Source: Pyrenophora tritici-repentis
Taxonomy: Eukaryota; Ascomycota; Dothideomycetes; Pleosporales; Pleosporaceae
Length of the DNA: 64,000 nt
Reading direction: 5' to 3'
Assembly: GCF_003171515.1 (NCBI RefSeq)
Contig: NC_089390.1
Span: 5,952,001-6,016,000, forward strand
In this document: piece by piece, positions 1-11,478 of the stretch
Numbering within the stretch: the first letter of the stretch is position 1
Layout of the letters: the number at the start of each line of letters is the position of its first letter
The notes under the pieces: generated by a model
The model's database searches: none
What the model saw: only the letters and a program-made list of their open reading frames with translations
Told to the model about the DNA's origin: nothing
Program-made: the position numbers and the translations under genes

Positions 1-279
1 CATCGAAGGAACATGTCGTATAGACTATGTAACTCTTCGCTAACACATCGTCAGCAAAGCCTGCCCCAGATCTGCTGGGTATGCCAGTAGACCACGCGCT
101 AAGTGCTGCTAACACCCTACGTTTCCACTAATCCATGTGCGGGCTGAGCTCTAGACCGACGCGTCTCAATCAGGTTAACCGTACCGTGTAGTTTCTTGTC
201 TAAGATGATGGACTTGTAGCATTCAAGTTGGCCATATCGCGAACAAGAGATGCAAGGCACCTTGAGAGCACACCCTTGT

Positions 280-1231
280 TCATGCCCGGTACCGTGCACT
301 GAACAAGGCGCCGCAAGTCAGACAAATCCCACCTTCTCCCATGCCGCTGGGCTTTATCGATGCCACATCGCAAGCAGTGCAATTTTTTGTGAGGACCGTA
401 CCATCTAGAGCCTCATGTTCTGACGGCCTAACCTTCCGGAACTCCTCGCGAAGACTGCCCTCGAAACGTGACTCTTGCCGTGCAACGCTCAAGACCAGAA
501 GCGAGAGACTGTCCCATGTCCTGAAGGCACAGACGTGCGGGTTCGTGGTTAGGATCTGTATGAGAGACTCAATTAATCGCCCAGCCTGAATCTCGTATAC
601 AGACTCGATAATCGTCGTCAGCTCAACGAATGTAGGGCCTTGTCCGTTTGCGGTCTGGTTGATGAATCTGTTTAGAGAGACGGTAAACCCGATGACAGCC
701 AACTCTTCAAACTCCGAAAATTCGTACTTTGTGGAAATCTCGAAAAGATGAATGACAAAAAGGACATTCTCGAGCGTTCCTTCGAGCGTGGGAGATTGCG
801 GTTGGTGACCATATGCTAGCTTTAGGATGACTTCCACCATCTCGGGATCATCTTCTTCCAACACAACCTCTTTTACATCCTGTGCTATTGTTAGCAGCTG
901 GGCAAATAGGTTGTTTTTTCTTCTCATTGAACTTACCGTGAACACCTTGTTGAAAAGCTTATCGAAGTACTGGGACTGAGTTGCCAACAAGACCCTATGG
1001 CCGTGAAAGGTGTGTTCGCCTTGCGATCCATACTTGATGATGACGTCGGACAGCTTCTTGCAGTTGAAGTACCTAGTAATCGTAAGTATCTTTCAGGCTA
1101 GTCGGCACACAAGCTTACTTTTGATAGCCCAAGGATGGATCTGTGCAAGTGAGCACAGGGGCCTCCTCGTCGGAATGCATCGAAAAGTCGTCAGATGAGT
1201 CGTCGAGGTGCGCAGAACTTGGAGTTGACAT
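280..1231 (-). CDS. BTB/POZ domain protein with C-terminal CxxC pairs
   Basis: Three exons (1119-1231, 937-1072, 280-879) join in phase to 282 codons. The introns are 46 and 57 nt, and the second has a GCTAAC branch-like site. The 57-nt intron is a multiple of three and open, so it could be mistaken for coding sequence. Residues ~38-120 form a BTB/POZ fold: KLSDVIIKYG, then HGHRVLLATQSQYFDKLF, then EEDDPEMVEVILKLAYG. BTB domains mediate dimerisation and often recruit Cullin-3. The C-terminus carries two CxxC pairs (CTAC and CLTC) about 19 residues apart, which suggests a small zinc-binding module. Start chosen at the first ATG before the acidic N-terminus. Partners and target are unknown. The family call is firm; the function is not. 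Confidence 0.8.
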
Positions 1232-2372
1232 TTTGTGTTGTTGAACTGGTGGGGAGAGTGTGTTTGTTCCGCAGTGTACTCTTTTAACGCCTGGATGGTG
1301 AGTTCGCTCAGACCACTATGGTCACGGGTCAATCACTGCATGTTGTCTGGGCAATGGTCGTCACTCTGTTGCCTGTCTGATTCACTCAGTCTGTTTGCTG
1401 CACCTTTGACACTACTCCTATCTGAGCAACTCCATTTTGAAACGCCACCGATTGACTATACGCAAGAAACTCTTCCATCCCAGCCAAGACCGAGTCAGTA
1501 GTTCCATCATGTGTTCCCCCAATACTACAGGTAAATCGTATCGTAGCATGCACGACTTACAGTTTAGCATTCCACTTTCAAAGACTTTTGCGCCATCCCG
1601 AACGCTGAACGAGTACCTTGATGGGCCAATAAGCGGGAGTCTACCAAGATTACAAACTACGGATCTCCTGAGGCGCCGAAACATAACTATGGTGGGCGTC
1701 AAGACCGCTGCGTGGACATGCCAATGCGCAACGTTCGTGAGCGCAGCATTCTGACAGAAGTTGCGAGCCTAAGCACTATCGTATCGGGCCTCAGATCGCC
1801 AGTCGAACATGTCGTTGCGCCAAGTTGCGATTGAGATGGACGATGCGTTCCGAGAGCAGTGTATCAAAATCATCAACGAGGTTGAAGTCAGCAACAACAA
1901 CCGGCGCACATGGCTGGAAGCACTTCGAGCGATTCACTAAAATGCTCTCCTCGCTTTGATCTTATTTATATTTCCAAAGCTCGAAGCGCTGAATTTAGGA
2001 GCTGGTCACATCATTGCATTGTACGCTTGATGGTGGCAGCGTGACGCTTGCGTATGTGGGGGCAAACCGCAGAAACTGGAAGATGAAAAACTTCATGATA
2101 CTATGAGGATATCGAGAGGAGAATAGAGAGAGCGAGAGGTAGCTCGGCATTGGGTGGGGGAAACACGGGCGGAAAGCGAGCTACGGTAGTGCGAAGGAGT
2201 ACTTTTCCAAGAGACGACATTTAGGTCTTGTCTATTTTGTCAAGGGAGGGATATCTATAAACTGCAACTCAGAGCTTATACACTTGAACGTCCGGTACAT
2301 CCGAGGAGTACCCGTACAAGAACCCCCCCTCGTCACGTGACAAGTGACACATACCTACACCATAACACACAA
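1232..2372. other. Intergenic stretch, no convincing gene
   Basis: No recognisable gene. Short open frames occur on the plus strand (1437-1754, 1720-1827, 1809-1940) but they switch frame and have no clear splice sites. A CACGTGAC E-box-like word lies near 2333, upstream of nothing identifiable. Confidence 0.4.
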
Positions 2373-2577
2373 CTAACTATTACTTTTTGACTTTAAATGC
2401 CGCCGCGCTAAGAAGTACCCAATACCAAACCCGAGAAAGATGGACACCATGATTGATGCTGTGAGAAGGCCAACCTGAACGCAGTTGTTCTGGCTCGCGA
2501 AACTCGACAAAAATCCCGGCCCTGTTGATTTGCATCCGCGGGCGATGAGATGGTGGACATTGGAGTGGGCTGGGGCT
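2373..2577 (-). CDS. Possible C-terminal exon of a small membrane protein
   Basis: Reading the minus strand from a plausible acceptor (branch-like CTAAC, then CATTAG before 2577) gives about 67 codons ending in TAG at 2373-2375. The peptide has a 20-residue hydrophobic span (GLLTASIMVSIFLGFGIGYF) followed by a basic tail, RRHLKSKS. This looks like a single-pass or tail-anchored membrane protein end. The 5' exon was not found: an ATG near 2647 opens only 14 codons and lacks a good donor. The family is not recognised, and the region could be a chance frame. Confidence 0.3.
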
Positions 2578-3477
2578 CTAATGGTTTAGTTAGGATTATT
2601 GGAATTGTATGTAGAGAGTAAGGAGGACGGACTGTGGCATTTTGAGTGGTGTTGTAGGAGAAAATCAGAGGGTGGTTTGGGGAACGTCGGGCGGTGTTGC
2701 TGTTCTAGTGTAGGGGCGTTCTTGGATGCTAATTTTTATCGAGGAGCATGTAATGATGATGTGATGGCGATGAGGATGGTGCTGCAAAATAAGATGATCA
2801 CAGGCTATGGGTCTTCTTTCGCGATCGCGAATTTGCTGCGTCGTTCTAGTCGGTTCAAGTCTTTTGGGGGACAGTAGCTTTGGGCGCCTCGTGGAGTGGA
2901 AAGAAGTTCTAGTGGCTCTCAGTGTGCGCTCAGAAGGTGGTACCGACTCTAGTACCATGGTACAGTCGCTCCTGTGAGCCGCTCATAACTACCGCACCCT
3001 GACCGATTTATACGATGACAGAGACGCCGCAACTTCTTCATCCCGAGATCATTAGACTTAACACTTTCCCACTGAATGACTCTAGATCACCCAAGACTCA
3101 CAAGCAAACGCGCCAATTAATCTTGCTATATAGTCATATTTTAACAGAGCGAGTTAGTGTATGAAGTTGGAGTTGTCGAATACAATAGAATTTAGTCGGC
3201 GTATAGCCCACTTCGTTATTTAGGGTCGTTTGCTTGTCGTGGGTAAGATCAGAAGGCAAAAGATGATATTTCGGTGCGACTAAACAATCATTTATATTTT
3301 CTACTCCCATAATCTAAAAATTAACGAAATCTAAACAGAAAACAGAATTTATGTACAATCCAATCGCAAACGCCAGTACCATGCCTCAAAAGAGAAAGAG
3401 GAAGATCTAGGACAGCTATATACAATAATCCAAGTCGCTCAATCGCTAAAGTCATAGAGAAAACACAAAACTCCCTT
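2578..3477. other. Intergenic, AT-rich 3' flank of the amidohydrolase
   Basis: No gene is supported. The part from about 3100 to 3470 is AT-rich and probably includes the 3' UTR of the minus-strand amidohydrolase. A 97-codon frame at 2665-2958 is low-complexity and has no support. Confidence 0.4.
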
Positions 3478-5409
3478 CTAGTGCTCGTGTCCAGAATGCG
3501 ACCCGCAAGCGCGGCCAGTAATAGCGCGGCTAAGAATGTTACCCGGCTTCATGCGCTGAACAACCTGGTTGCTCTCAAGCTTCTGCGACTCGGCATGCCA
3601 CTCGCTGGGCAGGAAAGTAGCAGCCTTATCAGCAAAGACAGCACGTCCACCAACCATAGTCAAAAGCACCTTGTTCCTAGCCAGCTGCTCATCAGGAACA
3701 GCCTTCTCGTCAAAGTAGTCCTTGTCCAAGATCAAGAGATCAGCAAATTTGCCCTTCTCAAGCGATCCAATGCTAGACGAAGCGTTGAGGTAAATGGCAG
3801 CCGCAGTCGTCATTCCCCTGAGCGAAGCCTCACGAGAGAGTCCAGGCTGCTGGTCCAGGCGACCGACAAACTGGGCACCGAAGCTAGCGTGCGCGTTCTT
3901 GTTCAAGGGGTCACCGGAGCGAGTGACACCGATGGCAAGAGCAAGGAAAGGGTCGAGTGGGTCGACGGGCCAGTCGGATCCGTATGCGATGAGAGCGCCT
4001 GCGTTGTTGAGGTGGCCGCTTCCTTGACACAGTGCCATGCGCTCGGCACCGAGAACCTGTGAGTTGTCACCGGCCCAGTAGGTTGATTTCTGTGCCCATT
4101 GGTAGGAGGCGATGATTGGAATGCCGAGTTCGCCAAAGCGGTTGCGGTCTTCGACAGCGACGAGCTCGGCGTGGGCGATGCCAATGTCGGAGGGGGCGAA
4201 GGTGCGGTTCATGGCGGTGGCAACGTCGAGGATAGTGCGGACGGCTTGATCGCCGCTGGCGTGGACGTGGAGGCCCATACCGGCATCGAGGGTGCGGGTG
4301 AGGAGGTCCTGGAGTTGGGTCTGGTTTGTGTTGGGAAGTCCGAAGTTGTTGCCTTTGACCCATTTGCCCTGGGCATCTTGCACCATGTAGGGGCTTAGCA
4401 GCCAGCTGGACTCGGAGGATGAAGGTAGAATGCCATCGACGAAGAACTTGACGTTGCGCCATTGTTGACCGGGAGATGCTACCAGGTCGCCTTCGTCGAG
4501 CTGATTCTTGCTCGCCACCGCTTGGGAGATGATGGTTGGGAAATCAGTGCTGCCGAAGATTCCAAAGTTGTTGAAGACACGAGCGGTAAGCTCGTTGGAT
4601 GCCTTGAGGCTAGACCAGGCTGTGTGAGGAGTCTGGAGTGCGTCCAGGAAACTAGTGATACCCTTCTGGCGCAACTGTGATAGTGCAACAGTGGCGGCAT
4701 CGAGCTGGGAAATGCCACGGTCGCCCATAAGCGCTCGGATGGGAACAACAGCATTCTCCTCGAGCACACCAGTAAGGTCACCGTTGGCATCGCGTCCGAG
4801 CCTGCCACCAGGAGGGTTGGGCGAGCTGCGAGTGATGTTGACGGCCTCGAGAGCCTTGGTATTGACAAAGATGTTGTGTTGGCTAGTAGCGATGATAGCA
4901 ATCGGGCGAGTGGTTCGGAGAGAGTCGAGCATAGACCTGTGTGCAGGTCCGTTGATAGTGGTGAATCCTTCGCGGTCGAACTCAGTAACTGTCAAAAGAC
5001 CAGTCTTTCCGGGTTCCGCGTCGAGGCAGGCCTGGATGTTCTGGCGAAGAGCAGCCTGAGTGAGCTGTTGGAAGCGCATAGTACATCCAAGCATAGCTCG
5101 TCCAGCATCGAGAGGATGGATGTGAGCATCGATCAGACCAGGTATCATTGCCTTGCCGTTCAAGTCCACCACCTTGGTGGAGTTCCCGATAAGAGGCTTG
5201 CAATCCTGCTCTTGACCAACACATGTGATTACACCGTTGGTAATGGACAAAGATCCCCCAGTGACGGTGGTTGATTGAGCGTCCAGTGTGTGGATCGTTC
5301 CATTAACGAACACTGTGTCGGCGAAAGGCTCTGGTGCAGCGCGAGAAACCGCACTGCCCAAAGTCGAGCCTGCCAAACTGGCGAGCAGAAGACCTTTAAC
5401 AGAAGACAT
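3478..5409 (-). CDS. Amidohydrolase family 3 protein (YtcJ-like), secreted or vacuolar
   Basis: A single exon of 643 codons. It is a metal-dependent hydrolase of the Amidohydro_3/YtcJ group, whose members act on C-N bonds of varied substrates; the substrate here is not predictable. Visible motifs are the metal-binding HxH in GLIDAHIHPLDAG, a lysine in the WRNVKFFVDG segment, histidines in GLHVHASGDQAV and GIAHAELV, and the metal Asp in AYGSDWPVDP. The N-terminus from the chosen ATG (5409) has a hydrophobic, alanine-rich signal-like segment (LLLASLAGSTLGSAVS). A start 14 codons upstream (5451) stays open but places extra residues before the signal, so the inner ATG is preferred. N-glycosylation sequons such as NGT and NAS fit a secretory route. 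Length is slightly above the usual family size because of the leader and the His-rich tail. Confidence 0.85.
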   Translation of the reverse strand: MSSVKGLLLASLAGSTLGSAVSRAAPEPFADTVFVNGTIHTLDAQSTTVTGGSLSITNGVITCVGQEQDCKPLIGNSTKVVDLNGKAMIPGLIDAHIHPLDAGRAMLGCTMRFQQLTQAALRQNIQACLDAEPGKTGLLTVTEFDREGFTTINGPAHRSMLDSLRTTRPIAIIATSQHNIFVNTKALEAVNITRSSPNPPGGRLGRDANGDLTGVLEENAVVPIRALMGDRGISQLDAATVALSQLRQKGITSFLDALQTPHTAWSSLKASNELTARVFNNFGIFGSTDFPTIISQAVASKNQLDEGDLVASPGQQWRNVKFFVDGILPSSSESSWLLSPYMVQDAQGKWVKGNNFGLPNTNQTQLQDLLTRTLDAGMGLHVHASGDQAVRTILDVATAMNRTFAPSDIGIAHAELVAVEDRNRFGELGIPIIASYQWAQKSTYWAGDNSQVLGAERMALCQGSGHLNNAGALIAYGSDWPVDPLDPFLALAIGVTRSGDPLNKNAHASFGAQFVGRLDQQPGLSREASLRGMTTAAAIYLNASSSIGSLEKGKFADLLILDKDYFDEKAVPDEQLARNKVLLTMVGGRAVFADKAATFLPSEWHAESQKLESNQVVQRMKPGNILSRAITGRACGSHSGHEH

Positions 5410-6463
5410 ATTGATGAAGAAAGAAGCGCAAACGGATGATGTGGAAACCAAAGAACAAACTCAATTAGCCAGAAAGACGAAGAGAGTAGAGTAGACAAGA
5501 AGAGTGAGGATGAGAGAGCTAGATGCAGATGATGCTCCTCTAACTTGGGAAATCATGTTGAACTTATACATCTTCTCAGGCTACTCTACCAAGCCGCCAA
5601 TTCTCAACGCTATCAACACCCATTCTGAGCATTCTGTGCGTTGTGCCAGCACTCTACTGCGCAGACGTCGCCAAAAATGGCGCTAAACCCCCACGCGGTC
5701 GGGCATGCGATTCCGAGCAGGCATGGCCATGCTGCAGCCGACATTGAGTAATGACCCGGGATACTAACCGCGCACCGCCACACCGGTAGCGCCCGCCATA
5801 TCCTAGCTCCCGCCGCAGCCGGGGTGGTCGGTGTTGATGTGAAACCCAGGGAAACGAAAACCATAACAAAAACATGCACCTCTATATCTCGCGTGTGAAT
5901 GCCGCAATAGGTTTAGTCTGACACTTCGCTTGGAGTTTTTCAGCCGCAATTTGTCACTAATGACTATTCCCCCAGCAATCCAGGGATGTTGACGAGCGTG
6001 TTCAACCGACTTTGGACTCATACCCATATTAGTGCATGCTGAGAGCATGTCACTGTACCGCAATGAGAACGAAAGATTTCCTCATTTAGAAAAAATAGAG
6101 TAATTTTGACCGGCCAAGCCAATGACCCCCGACAACACCAGCCCTACGGGCTTACTTACCATGCATTTCCTTTTTTGCAAAGCTACTTCGAGCTTGGCTT
6201 TCTGATTAGATTTGCTTGGTAAAGCAGGAAATGCCTCAAAAAATCGTCTTTTACATTCCCCAGCTTTCCGGACCTCCTTCGCCTTGGAGGTACGTATCTA
6301 CGCACGTATGCACCCGTGCATCCGGCGCAGCCCCAATCTCGATTCCGACTTCGTCCGCCGGTAACGGTTGACACTGCCACAGTGTATCCCGCGTACCGTT
6401 GCGCCACGCTACAACGGTGTTCCGTAGCCTCGCCTAAACGGTAAAAGCGCCGATACGTTTACA
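5410..6463. other. Intergenic flank of the DNA transposon
   Basis: No gene is supported. The stretch includes the amidohydrolase 5' region and the genomic flank of the pogo-like transposon, which begins after the TA at 6464-6465. Short frames here have no recognisable domains. Confidence 0.4.
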
Positions 6464-6465
6464 TA

Positions 6466-6511
6466 AGGTGTCCGTGCACGCAATGCCCGGATCGGAGTAA
6501 TGCACACCCCA
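6466..6511 (+). repeat. Left terminal inverted repeat of the pogo-like transposon
   Basis: 46 bp, the exact reverse complement of 16238-16283 by eye. It starts AGGTGTCCGTGCACGC immediately after the TA target dinucleotide. It is the expected transposase binding site. Confidence 0.95.
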
Positions 6512-6555
6512 CCTTCACACCCAACCCACCTTCAACACCACATAACTCCACCAAT

Positions 6556-8385
6556 ATGGATCCAATCCAGGATGCAATTAATGCAATCGAATTGCGTGCT
6601 TCCGGAGAGCATTTTACATACTCGGAAATTGCAAAAAGGCTCAGTGTTGAGCGATCAACGCTGGCTAGAAGACATCAGGGCAAATGCCAGCCCCGCTCAA
6701 TTGCACATCAAATCCTTCACCCACAACAAGAGAAGGAGCTTGTAGAGTATATTCAGGGGCTTACAGCACGTCTTACACCACCTACGCGAGAGATGATTAA
6801 GAATTTCGCAAGTACTATAGCTGGAAAAGGGGTTAGTGATACCTGGGTATCCTCGTTTCTTGACAGAAACTCCCCCCATCTAATCTCACGTTGGCAATCC
6901 GGCATGGATCGCCAGCGCCACCAGGCTGATTCAGGGGCTAAATATAGCCTATACTTCGATCTTTTGCACCAGAAGATAGAGGAATATAAGATCAAGCCAT
7001 GGGATATCTACAATATGGATGAGAAGGGCTTTCTAGCTGGAGTTACTGGTAGATCAAAAAGGATATTCAGCAGACGAATGTGGGAGAAAAAGGAGGTTAC
7101 TACAGCTCTTCAAGATGGCTTGCGTGAATGGGTAACCCTCCTAGCTTGTATTTGCGCCGATGGATTAGCACTACCCCCAGGCCTTATCTACCAGAGTACC
7201 TCAGGGGGGCTTCAATCAAGCTGGGTACAGGATATCAGTGAAGGAGAACACTCAGCCTTCATTACTTCATCTCCATCAGGCTGGACAAACAACGAGATAG
7301 GGGTCGCCTGGCTCAAACAGGTGTTTGATCGATTCACCAAATCCAAGAGCTACTCCTCCTACCGATTGCTACTCCTAGATGGCCATGGATCTCATGTAAC
7401 TCAGGAGTTTCTTGAATTCTGCGATCAAAACAAGATTCTTGTGGCTATCTTTCCCCCCCATTCAACCCATACCCTTCAGCCATTAGATGTTGTAATGTTC
7501 AAACCTCTCTCAACTGCGTACTCAAAGGAGCTATCCAACTACCTTCACAACAGCCAGGGGCTTCTATCAGTTGAGAAAGGAGACTTCTTCCCCCTTTTCT
7601 GGAGAGCCTGGGTGTCCTCCTTTAAGAAAAACACTATCCAAAAGTCCTTCATGGCCACAGGGATCTGGCCGCCCGATCCAACCCCTATACTTAAAAGATT
7701 CAACCGCAACACCCCTGAGGTATCAAGCTCAGATGAGAGCTCAGCTTCTGTACTCAGTGGATCAGACTGGCGTAAAATTAAGGCTCTAGTTAATCAAACA
7801 GCAGCTGATAGAACAAGTAAGGAGGTGAAGAAACTACACAGATCACTCCATCACATCTCAACCCAAAACGAGCTACTCCGCCATGAGATAAAGGGACTAA
7901 AGGAGGCCCTGAGTACCAAGAAGAAGCAGAAAAAGAAGAGCTACTCCTTAGATCTTCAAACTAATCAGGATGGGTATCATGGAGGAGCTGTTTTCTGGTC
8001 GCCAAGGAAACTTCGCCAAGCCCGGGAACGTAGGGTAGTAGAAGAACGTGAGAAAGACGAGTTACAACTCCAAAAAGCTCGTAGATTAGAATTGAAAGAG
8101 CAGGCTAGGTTATACAAACTTCAAGTAGCTCAGGAGAAGCGTGTGGAGCGGGAGAGACTCAAGGAGGTGCGCGAGAAGGAGAAGGCTGAAAAGATGGCTG
8201 AACGGGCACGTGAAAAAGCAGCTCGCGACTCACAAAAGGCTATTCAACAAGCCCAAAAGAGTAAGCGCAAGGCCTCACAAAGCTCTACTCAAAAGCAGAA
8301 GCGTCAGAAACGCGTTGTTGCTGCTACAGGTGCTAAGGAGTCCTCAGGGGCTGCACCAGCTGCCCCACTTCTCAGACGGGTCTGA
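6556..8385 (+). pseudogene. Pogo/Fot1-type DDE transposase, 3' end interrupted by LINE insertion
   Basis: The frame opens at an ATG and encodes a DDE_1 transposase. Native sequence runs to 8367; the last six codons to 8385 are LINE-derived. The N-terminal ~60 residues contain a psq-like helix-turn-helix (TYSEIAKRLSVERSTLARR), followed by a CENPB-type DNA-binding region. Catalytic acidic residues are D155 (YNMDEKG), D275 (LLLDGHGSH) and D311 (LQPLDV), giving 35 residues between the last two as in pogo/Fot1 enzymes. A long basic, coiled-coil-like tail (~residues 450-590) is rich in E, K and R. The final 17 codons lie beyond the LINEs at 16078-16131, so the undamaged protein would have had about 620 residues. 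No other frameshift or stop is seen in the native part, so the interruption is recent. Confidence 0.92.
8355..8367 (+). repeat. Target copy 1 of 4 (ACCAGCTGCCCCA)
   Basis: A 13-bp target sequence in the transposase reading frame, directly before LINE copy 1. The same 13 bp recurs after each LINE copy at 9656-9668, 15704-15716 and 16065-16077. Confidence 0.9.
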
Positions 8386-9240
8386 ACAACAAATCAACGG
8401 TACAAGGGTGGTCACTTACGGGTACGCTATATACCAGGGCCAGGCCGCCGTGGCGACTGGACAAGGCTCACTAAATGCCCTTAGCCACGTCTTCGATGCG
8501 GAGGCTATAGGCGCGTGCAGAGGACTCAAACACGCACTACAACTCTCACTGCCTAGCCAGAGGGAGATCGTACTTTGCATAGACAGCACTTCGGTAATAT
8601 GGGGCATACGCGGAACCGCCCCTACCTCCTCCCAATGGGCGTTCCTCCAAATCCATGGAGCTATGGAGGCCTACAACGTGAAAACGCGGTGGGCGCCGGG
8701 ACACATGAAGATTGTTGGAAACGAGCTCGCCGACCAGCTGGCTGACAGCGAGGCCAAAGACCCGCACCAGCCATACGGCATGGCCGCCTCCCCCACAAGA
8801 TCCGGTATACGAACAGTAGGCCGCCGCCTCCTCGAACATACAAGGGACACTTGGTGGCAGGATAAGAGCAGTAGGCTATCAGCATGGTACACGCAATGGC
8901 AGCTGCCATACGATACTAGGCGCACGCCCGCAGCGCTATGGCTACCCGAAGGATACTCGCGAAAGTCCTTATGATACGCTCAACGCATGGCGACTTTGAA
9001 TGGTACCACCGAAAATTCAACCACGAGGATACCTCGAAATGCCTATGCGGCAGGCCCAAGACGCCAGAACACCTAGTGTTCTGCAAGAGAGCCACAACAC
9101 ACTTCAAGAAGTGGCCTCTACGCCCCATCGTGCCCCCTCGCACAAGACAGGAAGGCCTAGCGTACCTCGCGCAATTAATAGACCAGCCACAAGAGTTCGA
9201 GACCTTCGTGAAGGTAACGAACTCCTTCTATGACGAGTGA
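8368..9240 (+). pseudogene. ORF2 C-terminal fragment (RNase H, zinc finger) of LINE copy 1
   Basis: It encodes the RNase H segment (FSDGSEQ, CIDSTSVIWGI, APGHMKIVGNELAD) and a C-terminal Cys/His motif (CLCGRPKTPEHLVFC). Compared with the full-length copy it lacks one C in a CCCC run near 8945 (CTACCCGAAGG versus CTACCCCGAAGG). The frame therefore shifts and stops at 8974, while the rest continues in another frame to 9240. It is a non-functional fragment. Confidence 0.88.
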
Positions 9241-9655
9241 TTTCTATTCTTGAATTTCACAAGACCCGCTGAATTCCTTGGCATTCAGTGTAGGATTCGC
9301 GGCAAAACGCCGCATAGATGCCACAACCCACACGCTCTCTCTCAAACCTTTTATTATATCTCAAATTGCCTCTTGTTACTTTTTCGTTTCTCTCTCTAAA
9401 AAGCAGTTACTGTACTGCATCGATCAAAGGCGCAAGCCACGAAATACTAGAATATTGTAGGAAAACGGCTTCAAATGGCGGGAGTCCTTTTCACGAACAT
9501 GTATATAGGCAGGACATCACTCCCCTTAGATACAAAACACCTAGGAATAGGTTCCACGAGGCAAGTGCGACAACACTATAAGACCACGGCGGGACCCGCC
9601 CGAATACCCTATGGGAGGTTACAGATAGGGCGTTAAACCACAATCAACATCAACA
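8368..9655 (+). mobile_element. LINE copy 1, 5'-truncated (RNase H end to 3' tail)
   Basis: It starts abruptly at a point equal to 14408 of the full-length copy, in the RNase H domain of ORF2, and continues colinear and nearly identical through the 3' UTR. It ends in a short ATCAAC-type tail, not poly(A). 5' truncation is the normal outcome of incomplete target-primed reverse transcription. It is bounded by the 13-bp target copies at 8355-8367 and 9656-9668. Confidence 0.92.
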
Positions 9656-9668
9656 ACCAGCTGCCCCA
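9656..9668 (+). repeat. Target copy 2 of 4 (ACCAGCTGCCCCA)
   Basis: It separates the 3' tail of LINE copy 1 from the 5' end of full-length LINE copy 2. It is identical to 8355-8367. Confidence 0.9.
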
Positions 9669-9810
9669 CACACACACACACCGAACACCAACTTTTAAGG
9701 AATTTGGGACCCTTATAAAATTATACGATTTTTACATCATTTTAACGGCACGGCGGCCTGTAACTACCTCAGCTAAATAACCGCTTTCTGCTCTCGCGGA
9801 GGTGGTTAGA

Positions 9811-11478
9811 ATGGCTAATGTAGAAACTCCAGAGAGGGCGCCACGGAGTGCCCAACCCCCCCATACACGATCAGAGGAGCCTGAGAGCCCTATTAATACT
9901 GACCTGCGCGGCAACAAGAGGAGGCAGCGAGCACATACTCGTGCTGAACCTTCTATCGGTAGCACTGCGCCCACCTCCTACAATCAAGCTGTCTCTGAAG
10001 CGGTCCGCCAGCGGATTCAGGCAGCCCAAAAAGCTACAAACCTCCACCACTCCATCATAACGGATCTAGCGACAGCTGTCGACAGATGCCTTGGGAAGTA
10101 CACCGACCCAGACGGAGCCCGTGTGGCTAAGGACCTTCAACAGAAGGTGCTAAGGGCTATTAACACCTCCCTAATCACGCCCCTAATCACGCCCCCAAAC
10201 TCAGGGAGCGACTCTGACACTACGCACCGCTCCTGGGCGGACGTAGCTAGGACCCTGAAAAATCCAACCCCCCAGCAAGGGGGGCCGCTACGACGAAAGC
10301 GGCCACGGCTGCCCCAAAGCAGCTAGCTCAAACTCCTAGGCGACCTCTAAACACTGACAACCGTATCCTTATAGCGGTTGGAGCGGAGGCTCGGCTCCAA
10401 CGGGCATCACCATTTGCGGCCCGCATGGCTATTGTAAAGGCGATTAAGGAAATTACCCCTCCGACATACCTACGGCAAAACATATCAAGACTGGCTGGGC
10501 GATTACGCCCCGCAACGACAAAATCAAGGCCCTGCTTATGGGCAGGAGAATCGCGAACTCATGATCCGAGCGGTAGAGGGCGAGAGCGCAAGACTACCTG
10601 AACGATGGGTGAACTATGCAGTCCAGGGCGTAGAAAGCTCATACCGCACTATCACAGGGGAAAGTATACCCACCACAATAGACGATATAGTCAGCGAAGC
10701 TCTGTCCCAGACAGGGATCGAACCGGCGAGCTGCCGGCCCTCCAGACATGGACCCACGGAGGGAAGGACAACCTGGATTATATCTTTCACCAGACCCGTA
10801 CGATCGTTTCGCCTATTTGGGACGGGCGACTACGCGCACGAGATAAAGAAGAACTCACCTGCAATGCTGCACGACCCAGGCTGCCTAGGGTACTGCAAAA
10901 CCAGCCGCTGCACAAGGCCAGCCCGCTGCACGACATGCAGCAAAACAACGGCAACTCACCAGGGACCACACGGAGAACAATGCAAAGATACACCAAAGTG
11001 CGCCAACTGCCACGGCCCATTTCCAGCAACCCACGACAAGTGCCCAGCAGCCCCAACGAGGGCGAACGGCCGACTCATCCAACCCACAAAGGGGGAACTA
11101 AAAGTCATTAGGGAGGCGGGTGACCGTGCTTCTGAGGCAATGCAGCCAGCTAGAGGAAGACAGACAGGCAGCACGGTCGAAACCTCCATTGAAATCACGG
11201 ACGGCGACATAGCTAATACTACTGAGCCTGTGGGAACACCTACGGACGCAAGTAAAAGAAGCCGACAAGACGTAAACAACCTAAACACAGCCACTGTTAG
11301 AGAGCCCGCAACCACCCTAGGGACTAGGAGGTCTAAGAGAACAGCTGCAACTACGCAAGACCTCAACCTAGCGCGAATGTCTGCTAGAAGCGTGCAGCCT
11401 AGCACCGCTGACCAAGACCCTAATACGTCATCGTCTGAGCACGCTGACACTGAAATGAGCCTCGGATCTAGTGCGTAA
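9811..11478 (+). pseudogene. LINE ORF1 (gag-like, CCHC knuckles), frameshifted
   Basis: It starts at ATG 9811 and stops in frame at 10326. The protein continues in another frame from about 10290 to 10510 (segment NRILIAVGAEARLQRASPF) and returns to the first frame by about 10540, ending with TAA at 11476-11478. The C-terminal half has zinc knuckles: CLGYCKTSRCTRPARC, CTTCSKTTATHQGPHGEQC and CANCHGPFPATHDKC. Gag-like ORF1 proteins bind LINE RNA. At least two indels break the frame. Confidence 0.85.

Noticed and set aside
1437..1940. Chain of short plus-strand frames
   Set aside because: Frames switch without GT..AG signals and no family is recognised. Coding potential is too weak to annotate.
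2665..2958. 97-codon minus-strand frame
   Set aside because: Biased composition (Arg, Thr, His) and overlap with the better-looking membrane exon flank; no support.
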